DNA from: Pseudoalteromonas prydzensis
GTDB lineage: Bacteria; Pseudomonadota; Gammaproteobacteria; Enterobacterales; Alteromonadaceae
DNA length: 64,000 bases
Reading direction: 5' to 3'
Assembly: GCF_011050055.1 (NCBI RefSeq)
Contig: NZ_DRGM01000187.1
Location: forward strand, 1-64,000
Below the pieces are notes generated by a model. The model was not told the DNA's origin. It was given only the letters and a program-made list of their open reading frames with translations, and did no database searches. The translations under genes and the position numbers were made by a program. Positions 24,701 to 32,921 of the stretch are shown here, piece after piece. The first letter of the stretch is position 1, and the number at the start of each line of letters is the position of its first letter.

Positions 24701-24970
24701 TGCAATATCAGAAGTAAGCTGCACCGCTGTGCCACCTGCCATTGGCATGGTATAAATATCACCCAGCAAATCAAATACGATGGTTTTGCCATCAGGGCTA
24801 ACATCAATATTCATCCAAGTGCCTTGTGAGACACTGATAGCGGCATCAGTAAACTGCCCTTGTGGCGCATCTACTTGCCATTTTTCATCATTATTATCCG
24901 CTGCCTGAGCTTGGCCATAAAGTGCCAATGACACAGCAACAGCCATCGCTGTATGAAGCATTGTTTTCAT
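21788..24970 (-). CDS. Secreted amidohydrolase with N-terminal TolB-like beta-propeller
   Basis: I prefer the ATG ending at 24970, which gives a clean signal peptide (MKTMLHTAMAVAVSLALYGQAQA) after a GAGA ribosome-site-like stretch. An upstream in-frame ATG at 25003 would add 11 residues. Residues about 45-640 are PD40/WD40-like repeats, shown by many copies of SPDGK (FSPDGKHIAFTSD, WSPDGDYIVARK, PSPDGKKLAYIK). Residues about 650-1060 are a metal-dependent amidohydrolase (MPGIVDAHAHGSQ with the HxH pair, then LEAIRAATLDPAKYIG and VGKLADLMVIDGNPL). It probably cleaves an amide or dipeptide-like substrate in the periplasm or outside. The substrate is unknown. Confidence 0.9.
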   Translation of the reverse strand: MKTMLHTAMAVAVSLALYGQAQAADNNDEKWQVDAPQGQFTDAAISVSQGTWMNIDVSPDGKTIVFDLLGDIYTMPMAGGTAVQLTSDIAWQMQPRFSPDGKHIAFTSDQGGGDNIWLMDVNGENQTPVTDETFRLLNSPAWSPDGDYIVARKHFTATRSLGAGEVWLYHKAGGKGVQLTQRADDQKDLGEPMFSPDGRYVYFSHDATPGKTFHYSKDSVAGIYKIKRYDRQTGEIETIIDGVGGAIRPTPSPDGKKLAYIKRDDFQTSLYLYDLTSGKHTKLYDKLERDMQETWAIHGVYPTIAWTPDNQQLVFWAGGTIHKLDVSDGDVETVPFAVKTSKKIQKAVRFTQNIDSDEFAVKMLRNVQVSPDGETAIFEALGHIYKRDLESGKVKRLTTEDDHFELFPQFSRDGKKIVYVTWDDNEQGAVRVVSARSGRGDAITTEPGKYVEPTFSPDGKTVVYRKASGGSILNPDWSLHPGIYAVSSKGGKAELITKSGYQPQFAAENDRIYVMSPWPKPTLSMVELDSKKITKLYESEHATEFRVSPDGKYLAFAERFKVFVTPLVQSGKTINIGPKDSQFPIEQLSVRAGENISWSASSDKLYWSLGPELYHASLAGLFDINKADDADFKVTSGDNIGFSSKMAEPKGMIALTGARIITMKGEQVIENGVLLTDGKHIKAVGSAGDVSIPKGAQVIDVTGKTIMPGIVDAHAHGSQASDEIIPEQNWKNLAGLSLGVTTIHDPSNDTTEIFAASEMQKAGNIVGPRIFSTGTILYGANMPGYTSHIDSLEDAKFHLERLKKVGAFSVKSYNQPRREQRQQVIEAGRELEMMVVPEGGSLLQHNLTMVVDGHTGIEHSIPVANIYDDIKQLWSQSDVGYTPTLGVAYGGIWGENYWYDKTDVWNHPRLSKFVPKNQLLPRSMRRVKAPDHHYNHFNNARVAKELQDLGVLVNLGAHGQREGLAAHWEIWMFAQGGMTPLEAIRAATLDPAKYIGLDQNIGSLEVGKLADLMVIDGNPLTNIRDTDKVDYTMINGRLFDAATMNEVGKKARDKLYFEDK

Positions 24971-25076
24971 TGCATTCTCGCTTATTTTTATTGCGGTTTT
25001 CATCTTATGAACATGATTGCAACAAAAACGGCTGCAAGTTACCAGCGATATCTGATAAAGCGCAGTTATTTGGCGG

Positions 25077-25901
25077 TTAATGCCATTTTATCGGGTCAAA
25101 CTGGTAATAACCGACCAACAAACTGTATATTTCAGGGTCGTAATGGCGCAGCTCGGCGGGTTTTTCAAGAAAGGTTTCAGTGACTACAGCAAAAAATTCG
25201 GCTTCATTAGTCGCGCCATAACTATGAATAACATGGGGCATATTATAAGCCACATGCGTTTTTAACTGATTATAAGCACGGCTAAAAACACGCCCCCATT
25301 GTTGATAATCCGCTTGCTTGGCTAATAACGGCGTGCCGGTTGTTTTTCCAGTTTCTTGATCAAGTTGATGAGCAAACTCATGAAACACTAAATTATGTCC
25401 GTCACTGGGCAAACGGTTACCTTCTAATACATCATGCCAGCTCAGTACTAAAGTGCCGCCAGGCCACGACTCTCCTTGGCGTACCGTATTGTGATAACTT
25501 ACCAGCCCAGCATTGTCACGGGACGTTTGTGGGGCATAATATGCACTAGGGTAAAGCAAAATCTCTTTCACATTTTGATATAAGGGCCATGGTTTGTTGA
25601 GCACTAACACGCATGCGTCAGCTGCAACTATCAGCTTCATGGCATCATTTAACTGTAAACCATCACAGCCGATAAAACGTTTCTCATTTAAAAACCACAC
25701 AATATGACGTTCTAATTTCTCACGATCGCTATCGGTCATTCTTTGGTAGATAGGCATACAACGTAACAGTAATGCTGTTTGTTTTGCGTCTAAACGGTAA
25801 TCTCGGTATTTCTTTTGCCACAGTCGATTTTGAATTACCGGCCAACGCCAATAAACAGCCACAAACGCAATTAGCGCCAGTATTAATAATCCATTTACCA
25901 T
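25077..25901 (-). CDS. mtfA: MtfA-type zinc peptidase
   Basis: The protein is 274 residues from the ATG at 25901; a GTG at 25913 in frame is an alternative. A hydrophobic N-terminal segment (LLILALIAFVAVYW) anchors it, unlike the soluble E. coli protein. The gluzincin-type site HEFAHQLDQETG is followed by the downstream Glu segment TNEAEFFAVVTETFLEKP. ACVLVLNKPWPLYQNVKEILLYPSAY is typical of the family. MtfA titrates the glucose repressor Mlc in enterobacteria and has aminopeptidase activity. No Mlc is visible here. The mtfA start region directly follows the inverted repeats at 25996-26045. Confidence 0.9.
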   Translation of the reverse strand: MVNGLLILALIAFVAVYWRWPVIQNRLWQKKYRDYRLDAKQTALLLRCMPIYQRMTDSDREKLERHIVWFLNEKRFIGCDGLQLNDAMKLIVAADACVLVLNKPWPLYQNVKEILLYPSAYYAPQTSRDNAGLVSYHNTVRQGESWPGGTLVLSWHDVLEGNRLPSDGHNLVFHEFAHQLDQETGKTTGTPLLAKQADYQQWGRVFSRAYNQLKTHVAYNMPHVIHSYGATNEAEFFAVVTETFLEKPAELRHYDPEIYSLLVGYYQFDPIKWH

Positions 25902-25995
25902 ATGAGTGTCCACTAAAAAGCTATGCAGTATTAATATGTCCGTTGGCTGGTAAATTCAATTAGTTAACTACAAATAAAACGCCGCATATCGATTT

Positions 25996-26011
25996 AGGAG
26001 CTACGGCTCCT
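25996..26011. terminator. Small hairpin in the mtfA/protease intergenic region
   Basis: AGGAGC and GCTCCT pair around TACG. It may cooperate with the larger hairpin at 26018-26045. Confidence 0.35.
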
Positions 26012-26017
26012 TGACAT

Positions 26018-26045
26018 GCTGTTAACCTAAATACAGGTTAACAGC
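26018..26045. terminator. Hairpin downstream of the LasA-type protease gene
   Basis: A perfect 11-base-pair stem (GCTGTTAACCT with complement) has a six-base loop and lies 8 bases past the stop codon. There is no strong T-tract, so the role as terminator is likely but not certain. Confidence 0.6.
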
Positions 26046-26053
26046 TTGTAGAA

Positions 26054-27292
26054 TTAACGATACAGTGGCTGCCATGCGCAGGTTTTATAACCATAACGCT
26101 CGAAATAGAAGCGGTTACAGTTATCATCATAATTACTGTTACCTACATCAATACGATGGCCACTGATGTACTGATTGTGCAGTGACACCTGCTGACCGTT
26201 ATACAACAGTGTGAAGTGTACATGCGGGCCTGATGATTGACCGCCTTCACACAAGGCCTGATTATAGTTGTTAGCATAACGGCCAAGCCATGCGCCAGGT
26301 TGTACATAATCACCACTGGTATATTGTAAGTTAGACATATGATAATAGTTGGTTGCATAACCACTGGAGTGCGTTACGCGAATATTGCACGATGAAAAAC
26401 GCGTGACTGTGCCGCCATGAGCCGCTTGTACGTATGGTGTATTACTGCCCCAGTTACCCGAACCATTATTAAAATCAAGTGATGAATATGGATAGCCAGA
26501 GCCAGTATTTGAATGGGCCCCCCCGCTATACCAATAACCTGATGGCCAAGGTAGATCCATGGAAAAGCTGGCAGCTGTAAACTGTTGACGACTGCTTTTT
26601 GCTGCACTTTTTGATGAACGTTGTAGCTGTGCACTACTTTCGGGGAATAAGCTATCAAAAGTGGCTAAAAAGCCTGTTAAATCGCTATTAGCGTGATGAA
26701 CGTTATCTTGCTCCACGGCTAATTTATTACGCTTTTTAAACACACTAACCAAGGCAGCCGTTGCAGCTGTGCTGCTATTTGTAATGGCCGAGTTGCTTAT
26801 AGCCGTGCTCGCGTATTTTGATTTTTTTGCCGTCACTTGGCTATCTTGCCACTGTTTGTAAGCATAAAACCGCTGACTTAATTTTGTAACCACATCTTCT
26901 ACTTGCGCATCAAAACCCCGCTCATCAGATAAACCCGCTAGCGGGTTAGTGCTATCAGCAGCAGGGTTTGAAAGTAAACCGCTTTGCTGTTCAAGCAAGG
27001 CTAAAATAATTTTCGGATTAATACTCGCATAACCTGCCCAATGCAGAATAAGCTCTTTTTTATCTTGTAGTGCAGGAGCATGTAGAGCAAAAAAGTTATC
27101 CCAGTCTTCATTCAATAAGGCATTATTAAATACAAACTGAGTATCATCAACAGCCAGTAAAGAGTTTAATTTTAGTGATTCAATAGACTGGGCTGTAAAC
27201 GAAAAATTATCGTGCTTATGACCTTCTGCAAATACCGCAGGTGACACGCCTAAAATACTCGCTAGTGCAAGATTAACTATATTATTTTTCAT
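26054..27292 (-). CDS. Secreted LasA-type M23 metalloprotease precursor
   Basis: The 412-residue preproprotein has a signal peptide (1-22), a propeptide of about 215 residues, and a C-terminal catalytic domain starting near 238. Zinc ligands His260 and Asp273 lie in GGAHSNTGSGYPYSSLD, with His359 in HVHF as the third ligand; His318 and His357 are the catalytic histidines. The spacings (13, 58, 97, 99 from the first His) equal those I know for Pseudomonas aeruginosa LasA. Four or more cysteines suggest disulfides. Such enzymes cut glycine-rich peptidoglycan cross-bridges or elastin; Pseudoalteromonas pseudoalterin is a known relative. It is likely secreted by a type II system. Confidence 0.93.
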   Translation of the reverse strand: MKNNIVNLALASILGVSPAVFAEGHKHDNFSFTAQSIESLKLNSLLAVDDTQFVFNNALLNEDWDNFFALHAPALQDKKELILHWAGYASINPKIILALLEQQSGLLSNPAADSTNPLAGLSDERGFDAQVEDVVTKLSQRFYAYKQWQDSQVTAKKSKYASTAISNSAITNSSTAATAALVSVFKKRNKLAVEQDNVHHANSDLTGFLATFDSLFPESSAQLQRSSKSAAKSSRQQFTAASFSMDLPWPSGYWYSGGAHSNTGSGYPYSSLDFNNGSGNWGSNTPYVQAAHGGTVTRFSSCNIRVTHSSGYATNYYHMSNLQYTSGDYVQPGAWLGRYANNYNQALCEGGQSSGPHVHFTLLYNGQQVSLHNQYISGHRIDVGNSNYDDNCNRFYFERYGYKTCAWQPLYR

Positions 27293-27492
27293 CTGTTGTT
27301 CCTTGTATAAATATCAAAAATATCCCCAACTGGGAACAAAGATATAACATCAAGGTTAAGCAGATGTTAATGAAGTGTTTTAATGTTTACATAAATATAT
27401 TTTATGTACCTGATATAGCATGGTCTGCAGCGGGCTTTCTCTGATAAAAATAAGCGCATAAAAAATACACAAGCAAATTACAAAAAAGCACA

Positions 27493-30417
27493 TTAAGGAT
27501 TCAATTGTTTAGCGCTAAATGTATCTGAAAATGTTATTTCTACCCTGTTTCGGCCATTACTTTTTGCTTTATATAATGCCTGATCAGCTTGCGCTAGTAA
27601 CCGATCATAATCATTAACGTTCAATGAGTCAGCGACACCAAAGCTGACCGTTACAGATAACCCGCTAGCAATATTTGAAAAATCATAATTGGCAATTTCC
27701 ACCCGTAATTGTTCACATAATTGCGCGGCTTGTTGTGCGGTTTTATTAGGGAATAGTAAGGTAAACTCTTCACCTCCCCAACGAGCGACTTGGCTTGCGT
27801 CGCTCTCACCACATTGGCCTAACAAATGAGCAACTACGCAAATTACCCGATCGCCAATAATATGTGACCAACCGTCATTAATTCGTTTGAAATGATCGAT
27901 ATCCATAATCGCAATAGCCAAAGGTAAAGCTTGCTGTTTAAAATCTGAAAAATTATCAGCTAGCCAACTATCAAAGGCACGACGATTTGGCAAATCGGTT
28001 AGCTGATCATGAGTTGCTTGATGAGCAAATGCATCCGTTTGCTGTTGCAAGTCTCTAGTTTGTTGCTCGACACGAATCATGAGCTCCTTTTCAATTTTTT
28101 TATAATGATAAAGACGATATTGATACAAGGCGTATGCAAGCAATAGTAAAGTAAAAAACATTACCAGTTTGAAGCTTGTTTTTTGCCAAAAATACGACTG
28201 AATAACAAAATTTACCGTTTTATAATTATCCTGCCACTGACCATTTGGGTATCCCGCTCGTACCATAAAAGTATATTTACCCGGAGCAAGATTTGTATAT
28301 TCTGTAATTGTTAAGCGCTGGCGATTTACCCACTCGTTATTATAACCAAGCAATTTTGTTTGAAAGTTGAGCCGCTGCGGCATAATGAAACTCAAGCCAG
28401 CATAATGAAATGACAATCGCGACGTACTTGGCGGTAAAAGTAGCACTTCTTCAGCATATAATAACGGGGTATTTTTACCATCTACATACAAATTTTCTAT
28501 CACTGTTGGCAATGATATTTGCGTGGCTTGTTTTATACGTTCAGGCACAACAGTACTCGCTCCTTGGGAAGTAGCAAACCAAATACTGCCATCATTATGA
28601 AGTGTTGCAGCCGGGTTAGAGCCACCATTGGCTTGGGCGCTTAGCATACCATCGCCTTCATCATACAGTTGATACTGTAATTTTTGGCTTTTAGCATTGA
28701 TTGGATCATCTAAAAAGTCATTCACTTGCTGCTGCTTAACTTGAATGATGCCACGATTACTCGACAACCAAAACGAATCACCTTGTGCCACTAGCTGAAA
28801 GAGCTTATCAACTGGTAAACCTTGTTCACGACCCAACATCGCAATATCGCCAGTAATAATATTAAAGCGAATCAAACCTCTATCTGTGGTCATCCACATA
28901 AAGTTTTGTTGAGCGTAAAAACCAAATGCATATTCTGCATTAAATTGTTTAGGAAATGCCTGCCCTTTAAATTCCCCTAAGGCACTATTAAACATAGCAA
29001 CACCAACCCCCGTGCCAACCCAAATGTTGCCATGGCTATCAAGCGCAAGTGCCATAATAAAATCACCAGGTAGACCCTGTTTGGTTGTATATTGAGTTAA
29101 TGAACCATCGGGTTCTATACGTGTTAGCCCTGCAGCAGAGCCGACCCACAAGCGTTGTTCGTTATCAAACAAAAGTGCTCTGATTTCATTACTTGCTAAG
29201 CCATAATCACGATTTATTACTGGGTAGATTTTTTTATCAATAACACGCATTAAACCACTGGTATAAGTACCGACCCAGACATTTCCTTGTTGATCTTCAG
29301 CTAAGCTGAGAATTGATAAGGGATCTTGATCAAATGCAGGTTTAATCGCCTCTACTTTATCATCACTAATGCGATTTAAACCTAAGCTACTCCCCACCCA
29401 GATACTGCCATCAGGGCGAGAAAGTACGCTGCGTACATAGTCGCCATTAAGTCCACGTTTTTTTGTCCATGACGAAAAAGGGGCTTCGCGTAATCGATAG
29501 ACACCGCCGTTAGTACCAACCCAGATGCTTTTTTCACGATCCTGCATTAACGATAAAATACGATTTGCCGGTAAACCTGCGTCGGCATCCAGTTGCTCTA
29601 AACCAATTTCACTGAGCCTAAAGAGACCTTTATTGATAGTACCAAACCAAATGTCATCATGATCATCTTGTAATAGACTAGAGATAGATTCTCCATCTAA
29701 TTGGGTATGAATACTTTCAAACATATCACCCACTAATCGCCACGCACCTTTTTCACCTGCAACAATGAGTTGGCCTTGTTTAGTTAATAATACCGAATAA
29801 ATAGAGCTGTTAGGTAATCCACTACTTGGCGTAACCAATTGTGCCGTTTTATTTTCGACTCGATACAAACCATCGCTAGTAGCGGCCCAGATCACCCCAC
29901 TCGCATCTTCAACTAATCTATATGCGCTGAAATTAACTAATACCCTATGTTCTGGGCCATTATCAAACTCACGATATGTAACACCGTCGCCTTCTAGTGC
30001 TAACCACATTTCACCTGAACGGGTTTTTAAAACATAATTAACCATGGCTGACGCATTGTCTTGCGCAATCCATTGCCTATTTTTTAAATGACTAATACCA
30101 CCGCGTGCTCCTGAAATATACAAACTGCCATCGGCTTGCGGGGCTAGGCTACGTAAACCGGAATCAGGTAAACCGGCTATTTCTGAGCGGGAAAATAGCT
30201 TAAATTCACGACCATTAAAACGGACTAATCCTTCCCAGGTCGCAATCCACACATAACCATCACTGGTTTGCGCAACACTATTAATACTATTATGTGGTAA
30301 GCCCGAGCGGGTATTCCATGTTTCAGCAAAATAGTCATTCAGAGGTAAGCGAGTTTGCTCAGCAGCAAAGCTGCTAAAGACAACAAAAATGAAAAAACAA
30401 AGACCTAAACGGATCAT
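27493..30417 (-). CDS. Diguanylate cyclase with periplasmic two-component-regulator propeller and Y_Y_Y domain
   Basis: The 974-residue product has a signal or anchor segment at 1-19. It continues with about 12 Reg_prop propeller repeats (DGYVWIATWEGLVRFNG, GNVWVGTYTSGLMRV, GNIWVGTGVGVAMF). A Y_Y_Y domain lies at about 655-760 (APGKYTFMVRAGYPNGQW), a membrane helix at about 770-790, a short coiled coil, and a GGDEF domain with RWGGEEF near 880. Both Asp and Glu metal-binding positions look intact, so c-di-GMP synthesis is likely. No RxxD inhibitory site stands before GGEEF. The architecture implies a periplasmic carbohydrate or surface signal. Confidence 0.94.
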   Translation of the reverse strand: MIRLGLCFFIFVVFSSFAAEQTRLPLNDYFAETWNTRSGLPHNSINSVAQTSDGYVWIATWEGLVRFNGREFKLFSRSEIAGLPDSGLRSLAPQADGSLYISGARGGISHLKNRQWIAQDNASAMVNYVLKTRSGEMWLALEGDGVTYREFDNGPEHRVLVNFSAYRLVEDASGVIWAATSDGLYRVENKTAQLVTPSSGLPNSSIYSVLLTKQGQLIVAGEKGAWRLVGDMFESIHTQLDGESISSLLQDDHDDIWFGTINKGLFRLSEIGLEQLDADAGLPANRILSLMQDREKSIWVGTNGGVYRLREAPFSSWTKKRGLNGDYVRSVLSRPDGSIWVGSSLGLNRISDDKVEAIKPAFDQDPLSILSLAEDQQGNVWVGTYTSGLMRVIDKKIYPVINRDYGLASNEIRALLFDNEQRLWVGSAAGLTRIEPDGSLTQYTTKQGLPGDFIMALALDSHGNIWVGTGVGVAMFNSALGEFKGQAFPKQFNAEYAFGFYAQQNFMWMTTDRGLIRFNIITGDIAMLGREQGLPVDKLFQLVAQGDSFWLSSNRGIIQVKQQQVNDFLDDPINAKSQKLQYQLYDEGDGMLSAQANGGSNPAATLHNDGSIWFATSQGASTVVPERIKQATQISLPTVIENLYVDGKNTPLLYAEEVLLLPPSTSRLSFHYAGLSFIMPQRLNFQTKLLGYNNEWVNRQRLTITEYTNLAPGKYTFMVRAGYPNGQWQDNYKTVNFVIQSYFWQKTSFKLVMFFTLLLLAYALYQYRLYHYKKIEKELMIRVEQQTRDLQQQTDAFAHQATHDQLTDLPNRRAFDSWLADNFSDFKQQALPLAIAIMDIDHFKRINDGWSHIIGDRVICVVAHLLGQCGESDASQVARWGGEEFTLLFPNKTAQQAAQLCEQLRVEIANYDFSNIASGLSVTVSFGVADSLNVNDYDRLLAQADQALYKAKSNGRNRVEITFSDTFSAKQLNP

Positions 30418-30592
30418 TATACTAAACGCCTTTGTAATTATGGCGAGCTAACAACTTAGCATTAACACAAATTAAATTAATAATGATTTATTAGTATTTA
30501 ATTATCATTACATTTCACTGTTCGGCAATTATACTAACATAGTCTTAGTTTTAGTTTCATTAACTAAATAACACAATGTGTTTACGTCTAAA

Positions 30593-31228
30593 CTAAACAG
30601 AAAAGTCATCAATACTGCGTTGCAGGTGTTCAATAAACTTTGCCACATGCAAACCATCCATTAATGCATGATGTACATCTATGGAAAGCGGCATTTTTCC
30701 GGTTTTGGCATTAAATTTACCAAACACTAATTTTGGAATACCGAAATTATCTGCTTGGCTAAAGGCATGAGAGAAGCTCATAAAATCCAACCAAGGTAAC
30801 ACTGAAATATGCAGCAGATCCGCTTGCCCTTCTGTGCATGCAAAAGCATCTGAAAATAAAGGTTGTTGTTTTGCTGCTAGGCTCACAGCACTGGCATGCA
30901 CTTGGAAATCAGCAAAGCTAGACTGCGGTAACAAATAACTAAACCGAAAAGTATCATCATCTGCAAGCTCAACAACACTGGCCCGCTGAGTTGTTAATTG
31001 CCAAGGCATGTTATCAATAATACGCAGCAGCATTGGCTGATAAGCATGACTGGCCTGTAACGCCGCATAAATATAAGCATGAAAAAATGAACACTGTTGT
31101 GCTTTACAATACTGATAAAGTGCTGCCACATCGAGCCGTACACAGACATTAAAATAAGGTTGCGTAAACTCTTTAAACAAAGAGAAGTGTTGTTGGCGTG
31201 ACCATGAGGTTAAATCGATTGGGGTCAT
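30593..31228 (-). CDS. Chloramphenicol acetyltransferase-like protein (CatA fold)
   Basis: The 211-residue product has the size of type A CAT. The catalytic signature HHALMDGLHVAKF near the C-terminus supplies the general-base His and the DG pair. FSFSHAFSQADNFGIPKLVFGKF-like spacing (with LDFMSFSHAF and GIPKLVFGKF) and the N-terminal ID-W-R start also fit. Environmental chromosomal members of this family may acetylate chloramphenicol or other small substrates, so resistance is not established. It is a single minus-strand unit upstream of the diguanylate cyclase gene, 175 bases away. Confidence 0.85.
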   Translation of the reverse strand: MTPIDLTSWSRQQHFSLFKEFTQPYFNVCVRLDVAALYQYCKAQQCSFFHAYIYAALQASHAYQPMLLRIIDNMPWQLTTQRASVVELADDDTFRFSYLLPQSSFADFQVHASAVSLAAKQQPLFSDAFACTEGQADLLHISVLPWLDFMSFSHAFSQADNFGIPKLVFGKFNAKTGKMPLSIDVHHALMDGLHVAKFIEHLQRSIDDFSV

Positions 31229-31287
31229 TATTTAAAACTAAACGGCTTAGGGTAAGCGTATCGTGAGTGATTTATTACATAAAGTAA

Positions 31288-31307
31288 AGGCGTGCAATAA
31301 CACGCCT
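31288..31307. terminator. Terminator-like hairpin
   Basis: AGGCGTG and CACGCCT pair around a 6-base loop. On the minus strand it is followed by TTTACTTTAT, so it could end the leucine dehydrogenase transcript after the palindromic repeat. Confidence 0.55.
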
Positions 31308-31309
31308 AT

Positions 31310-31471
31310 ATACCAATCGGCTTAAATATTTAACCATTCTAGCGTGCTAAATAAAGCGCTAACTGCGTTATAAATTTCTAAAGTAGAACAACTACATGTC
31401 GAAATTTATGCCTTGTTATCACTCTATTTATCTGTCGCTATAAATGGCTAATAACTTAACACGATTGGTAT
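31310..31471. repeat. MITE-like long imperfect palindromic element
   Basis: About 162 bases are bounded by exact 10-base inverted ends (ATACCAATCG and CGATTGGTAT). Inside, ATAAATTTC at about 31370 and GAAATTTAT at about 31401 continue the dyad, and GTAG/CTAC at the centre closes it. The whole element could fold into one long hairpin. It has no coding capacity and lies in the gap downstream of leucine dehydrogenase. Elements with similar ends are, as I recall, scattered in Pseudoalteromonas genomes; only one copy occurs here. Confidence 0.65.
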
Positions 31472-31478
31472 TCGGCTA

Positions 31479-32519
31479 TTATAAACCGTTTTTGATGATC
31501 TCTTGTGCTAGTTCATCGGCAATTAAATGCGTTGATTTTTGCTCTTTTTCACTGCGTGCAAAAATTTCAGTTAGGGTATCGTAAATACCTTCAACATGTT
31601 TATTTGACGCTGCAGCAGAGTAACCTTCTGGCGCAGTTTCATAATAAACATTAATGATACCACCGGCGTTGATCACATAATCCGGCGCATACAAAATACC
31701 TTTTTCACGAATGATTTCACCGTGACGAGATTCTGCCAATTGGTTGTTTGCGCACCCAGCAATAATAGTCGCTTTAATACGAGGGATCGTTAAATCATTG
31801 ACTGTAGCACCTAGTGCACATGGCGCATAAACGTCTACATCAAGGTCATAGATCTCGTCGATGCTCACCGCAGTTGCGGCAAAGTCATTGACAACACGGT
31901 CAATCGCTACTTGGTTAATGTCGGTCACAAATAATTGTGCACCGGCTTCATGTAAGTGTTTACATAAACCATAAGCAACGGCGCCTAACCCTTGTACCGC
32001 GACTTTAATACCTGTTAGGTCCTGATCACCACGTTGATGCTGTAACGCGGCTTTAATGCCTAAAAAAGTACCATAAGCAGTAAATGGTGATGGATTACCA
32101 CTTTTACCTTCAAGGCCTAACACATAGTTAGTTTCTTTGTTCATAATGGCAACATCTTCGCAGGTGATGTTAACATCTTCGGCTGAGTAATAGCTGCCAT
32201 TTAAACGCTCTAATTGACGGCCAAAGGCACGAAATAGCTGCTCAGATTTAATCTCTTTCGCATTACCAATGATCACAGATTTACCGCCACCAAATGGCAG
32301 GCGTGCTACTGCATTCTTATAGGTCATACCTTTTGATAAACGCAGCGCATCAACGATAGCATCATCATCACTTGCATAGTCCCACATTCTGCAACCACCA
32401 ACGGCAGGACCCAGATTAGTATTATGTACGGCAATAATTGCTCGAAGCCCTGATTCTTTATCTGCACAAAAAACCACTTGTTCGTGGTTATCAAAGTCAA
32501 CTTGATTAAACACAGCCAC
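31479..32519 (-). CDS. ldh: Leucine (branched-chain/Phe) dehydrogenase
   Basis: The 346-residue product starts at GTG, with GGAG nine bases upstream. It has the Glu/Leu/Phe/Val dehydrogenase glycine-rich catalytic segment KNAVARLPFGGGKSVIIG with the active-site Lys, preceded by VGGCRMWDYASDDDA. A C-terminal Rossmann domain is marked by VQGLGAVAYGLCKHL, and INAGGIINVYYE is typical. It deaminates leucine, valine or isoleucine with NAD to the 2-oxo acids, the first step of branched-chain degradation. A LiuR-like palindrome lies 229 bases upstream of the start, which suggests control with the liu genes. Confidence 0.93.
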   Translation of the reverse strand: MAVFNQVDFDNHEQVVFCADKESGLRAIIAVHNTNLGPAVGGCRMWDYASDDDAIVDALRLSKGMTYKNAVARLPFGGGKSVIIGNAKEIKSEQLFRAFGRQLERLNGSYYSAEDVNITCEDVAIMNKETNYVLGLEGKSGNPSPFTAYGTFLGIKAALQHQRGDQDLTGIKVAVQGLGAVAYGLCKHLHEAGAQLFVTDINQVAIDRVVNDFAATAVSIDEIYDLDVDVYAPCALGATVNDLTIPRIKATIIAGCANNQLAESRHGEIIREKGILYAPDYVINAGGIINVYYETAPEGYSAAASNKHVEGIYDTLTEIFARSEKEQKSTHLIADELAQEIIKNGL

Positions 32520-32747
32520 TTTATCTTACTCCGAAATTTGTAACCCGTGAGAGGGTATGCACGCTGAAATTGCCGAGACTTTATCACTTCAAATTGCGCC
32601 TTACCACTATATGAGATGATAAAACTAATCAAAATAACTAAACATCATAAACAAATGCAATAAGACAAATTAGCCGCATATTTAATCCACAAAAAATACA
32701 AAAACAACAACTTAAATGCACATTAATTGAAAGATTACAAATATAGC

Positions 32748-32763
32748 TTTACGTGAACGTAAA
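32748..32763. promoter_or_regulatory. LiuR-type palindrome upstream of leucine dehydrogenase
   Basis: TTTACGT-GA-ACGTAAA has perfect 7-base arms. It resembles the operator I recall for LiuR, the MerR-family regulator of branched-chain amino acid degradation in gammaproteobacteria. The interval 32520-32921 holds no gene, only this site and the fumarase terminator hairpin. Confidence 0.5.
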
Positions 32764-32876
32764 AGGCAAGTTTAGTGTAAAGTAAATATTACAACCAGAA
32801 TAACGGGAATATATGTTTAAATAGAGTAAGTTATGCGCGGAGTTAGGGATTCATTGAAACTGGTCAGATCTGATAA

Positions 32877-32904
32877 GCGGTATTTAACATTCGCTAAATA
32901 CCGC
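32877..32904. terminator. Hairpin downstream of fumarase
   Basis: GCGGTATTTA pairs perfectly with TAAATACCGC around an 8-base loop, 17 bases past the fumarase stop codon. The U-tract is weak. Confidence 0.6.
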
Positions 32905-32921
32905 ACAAAATCAACGGCGGT

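Noticed and set aside
30480..30520. Possible Fur box in an AT-rich stretch upstream of the diguanylate cyclase
   Set aside because: ATAATGATT and TTATCATTA are present but wrongly spaced; matches of this quality are expected in AT-rich DNA.
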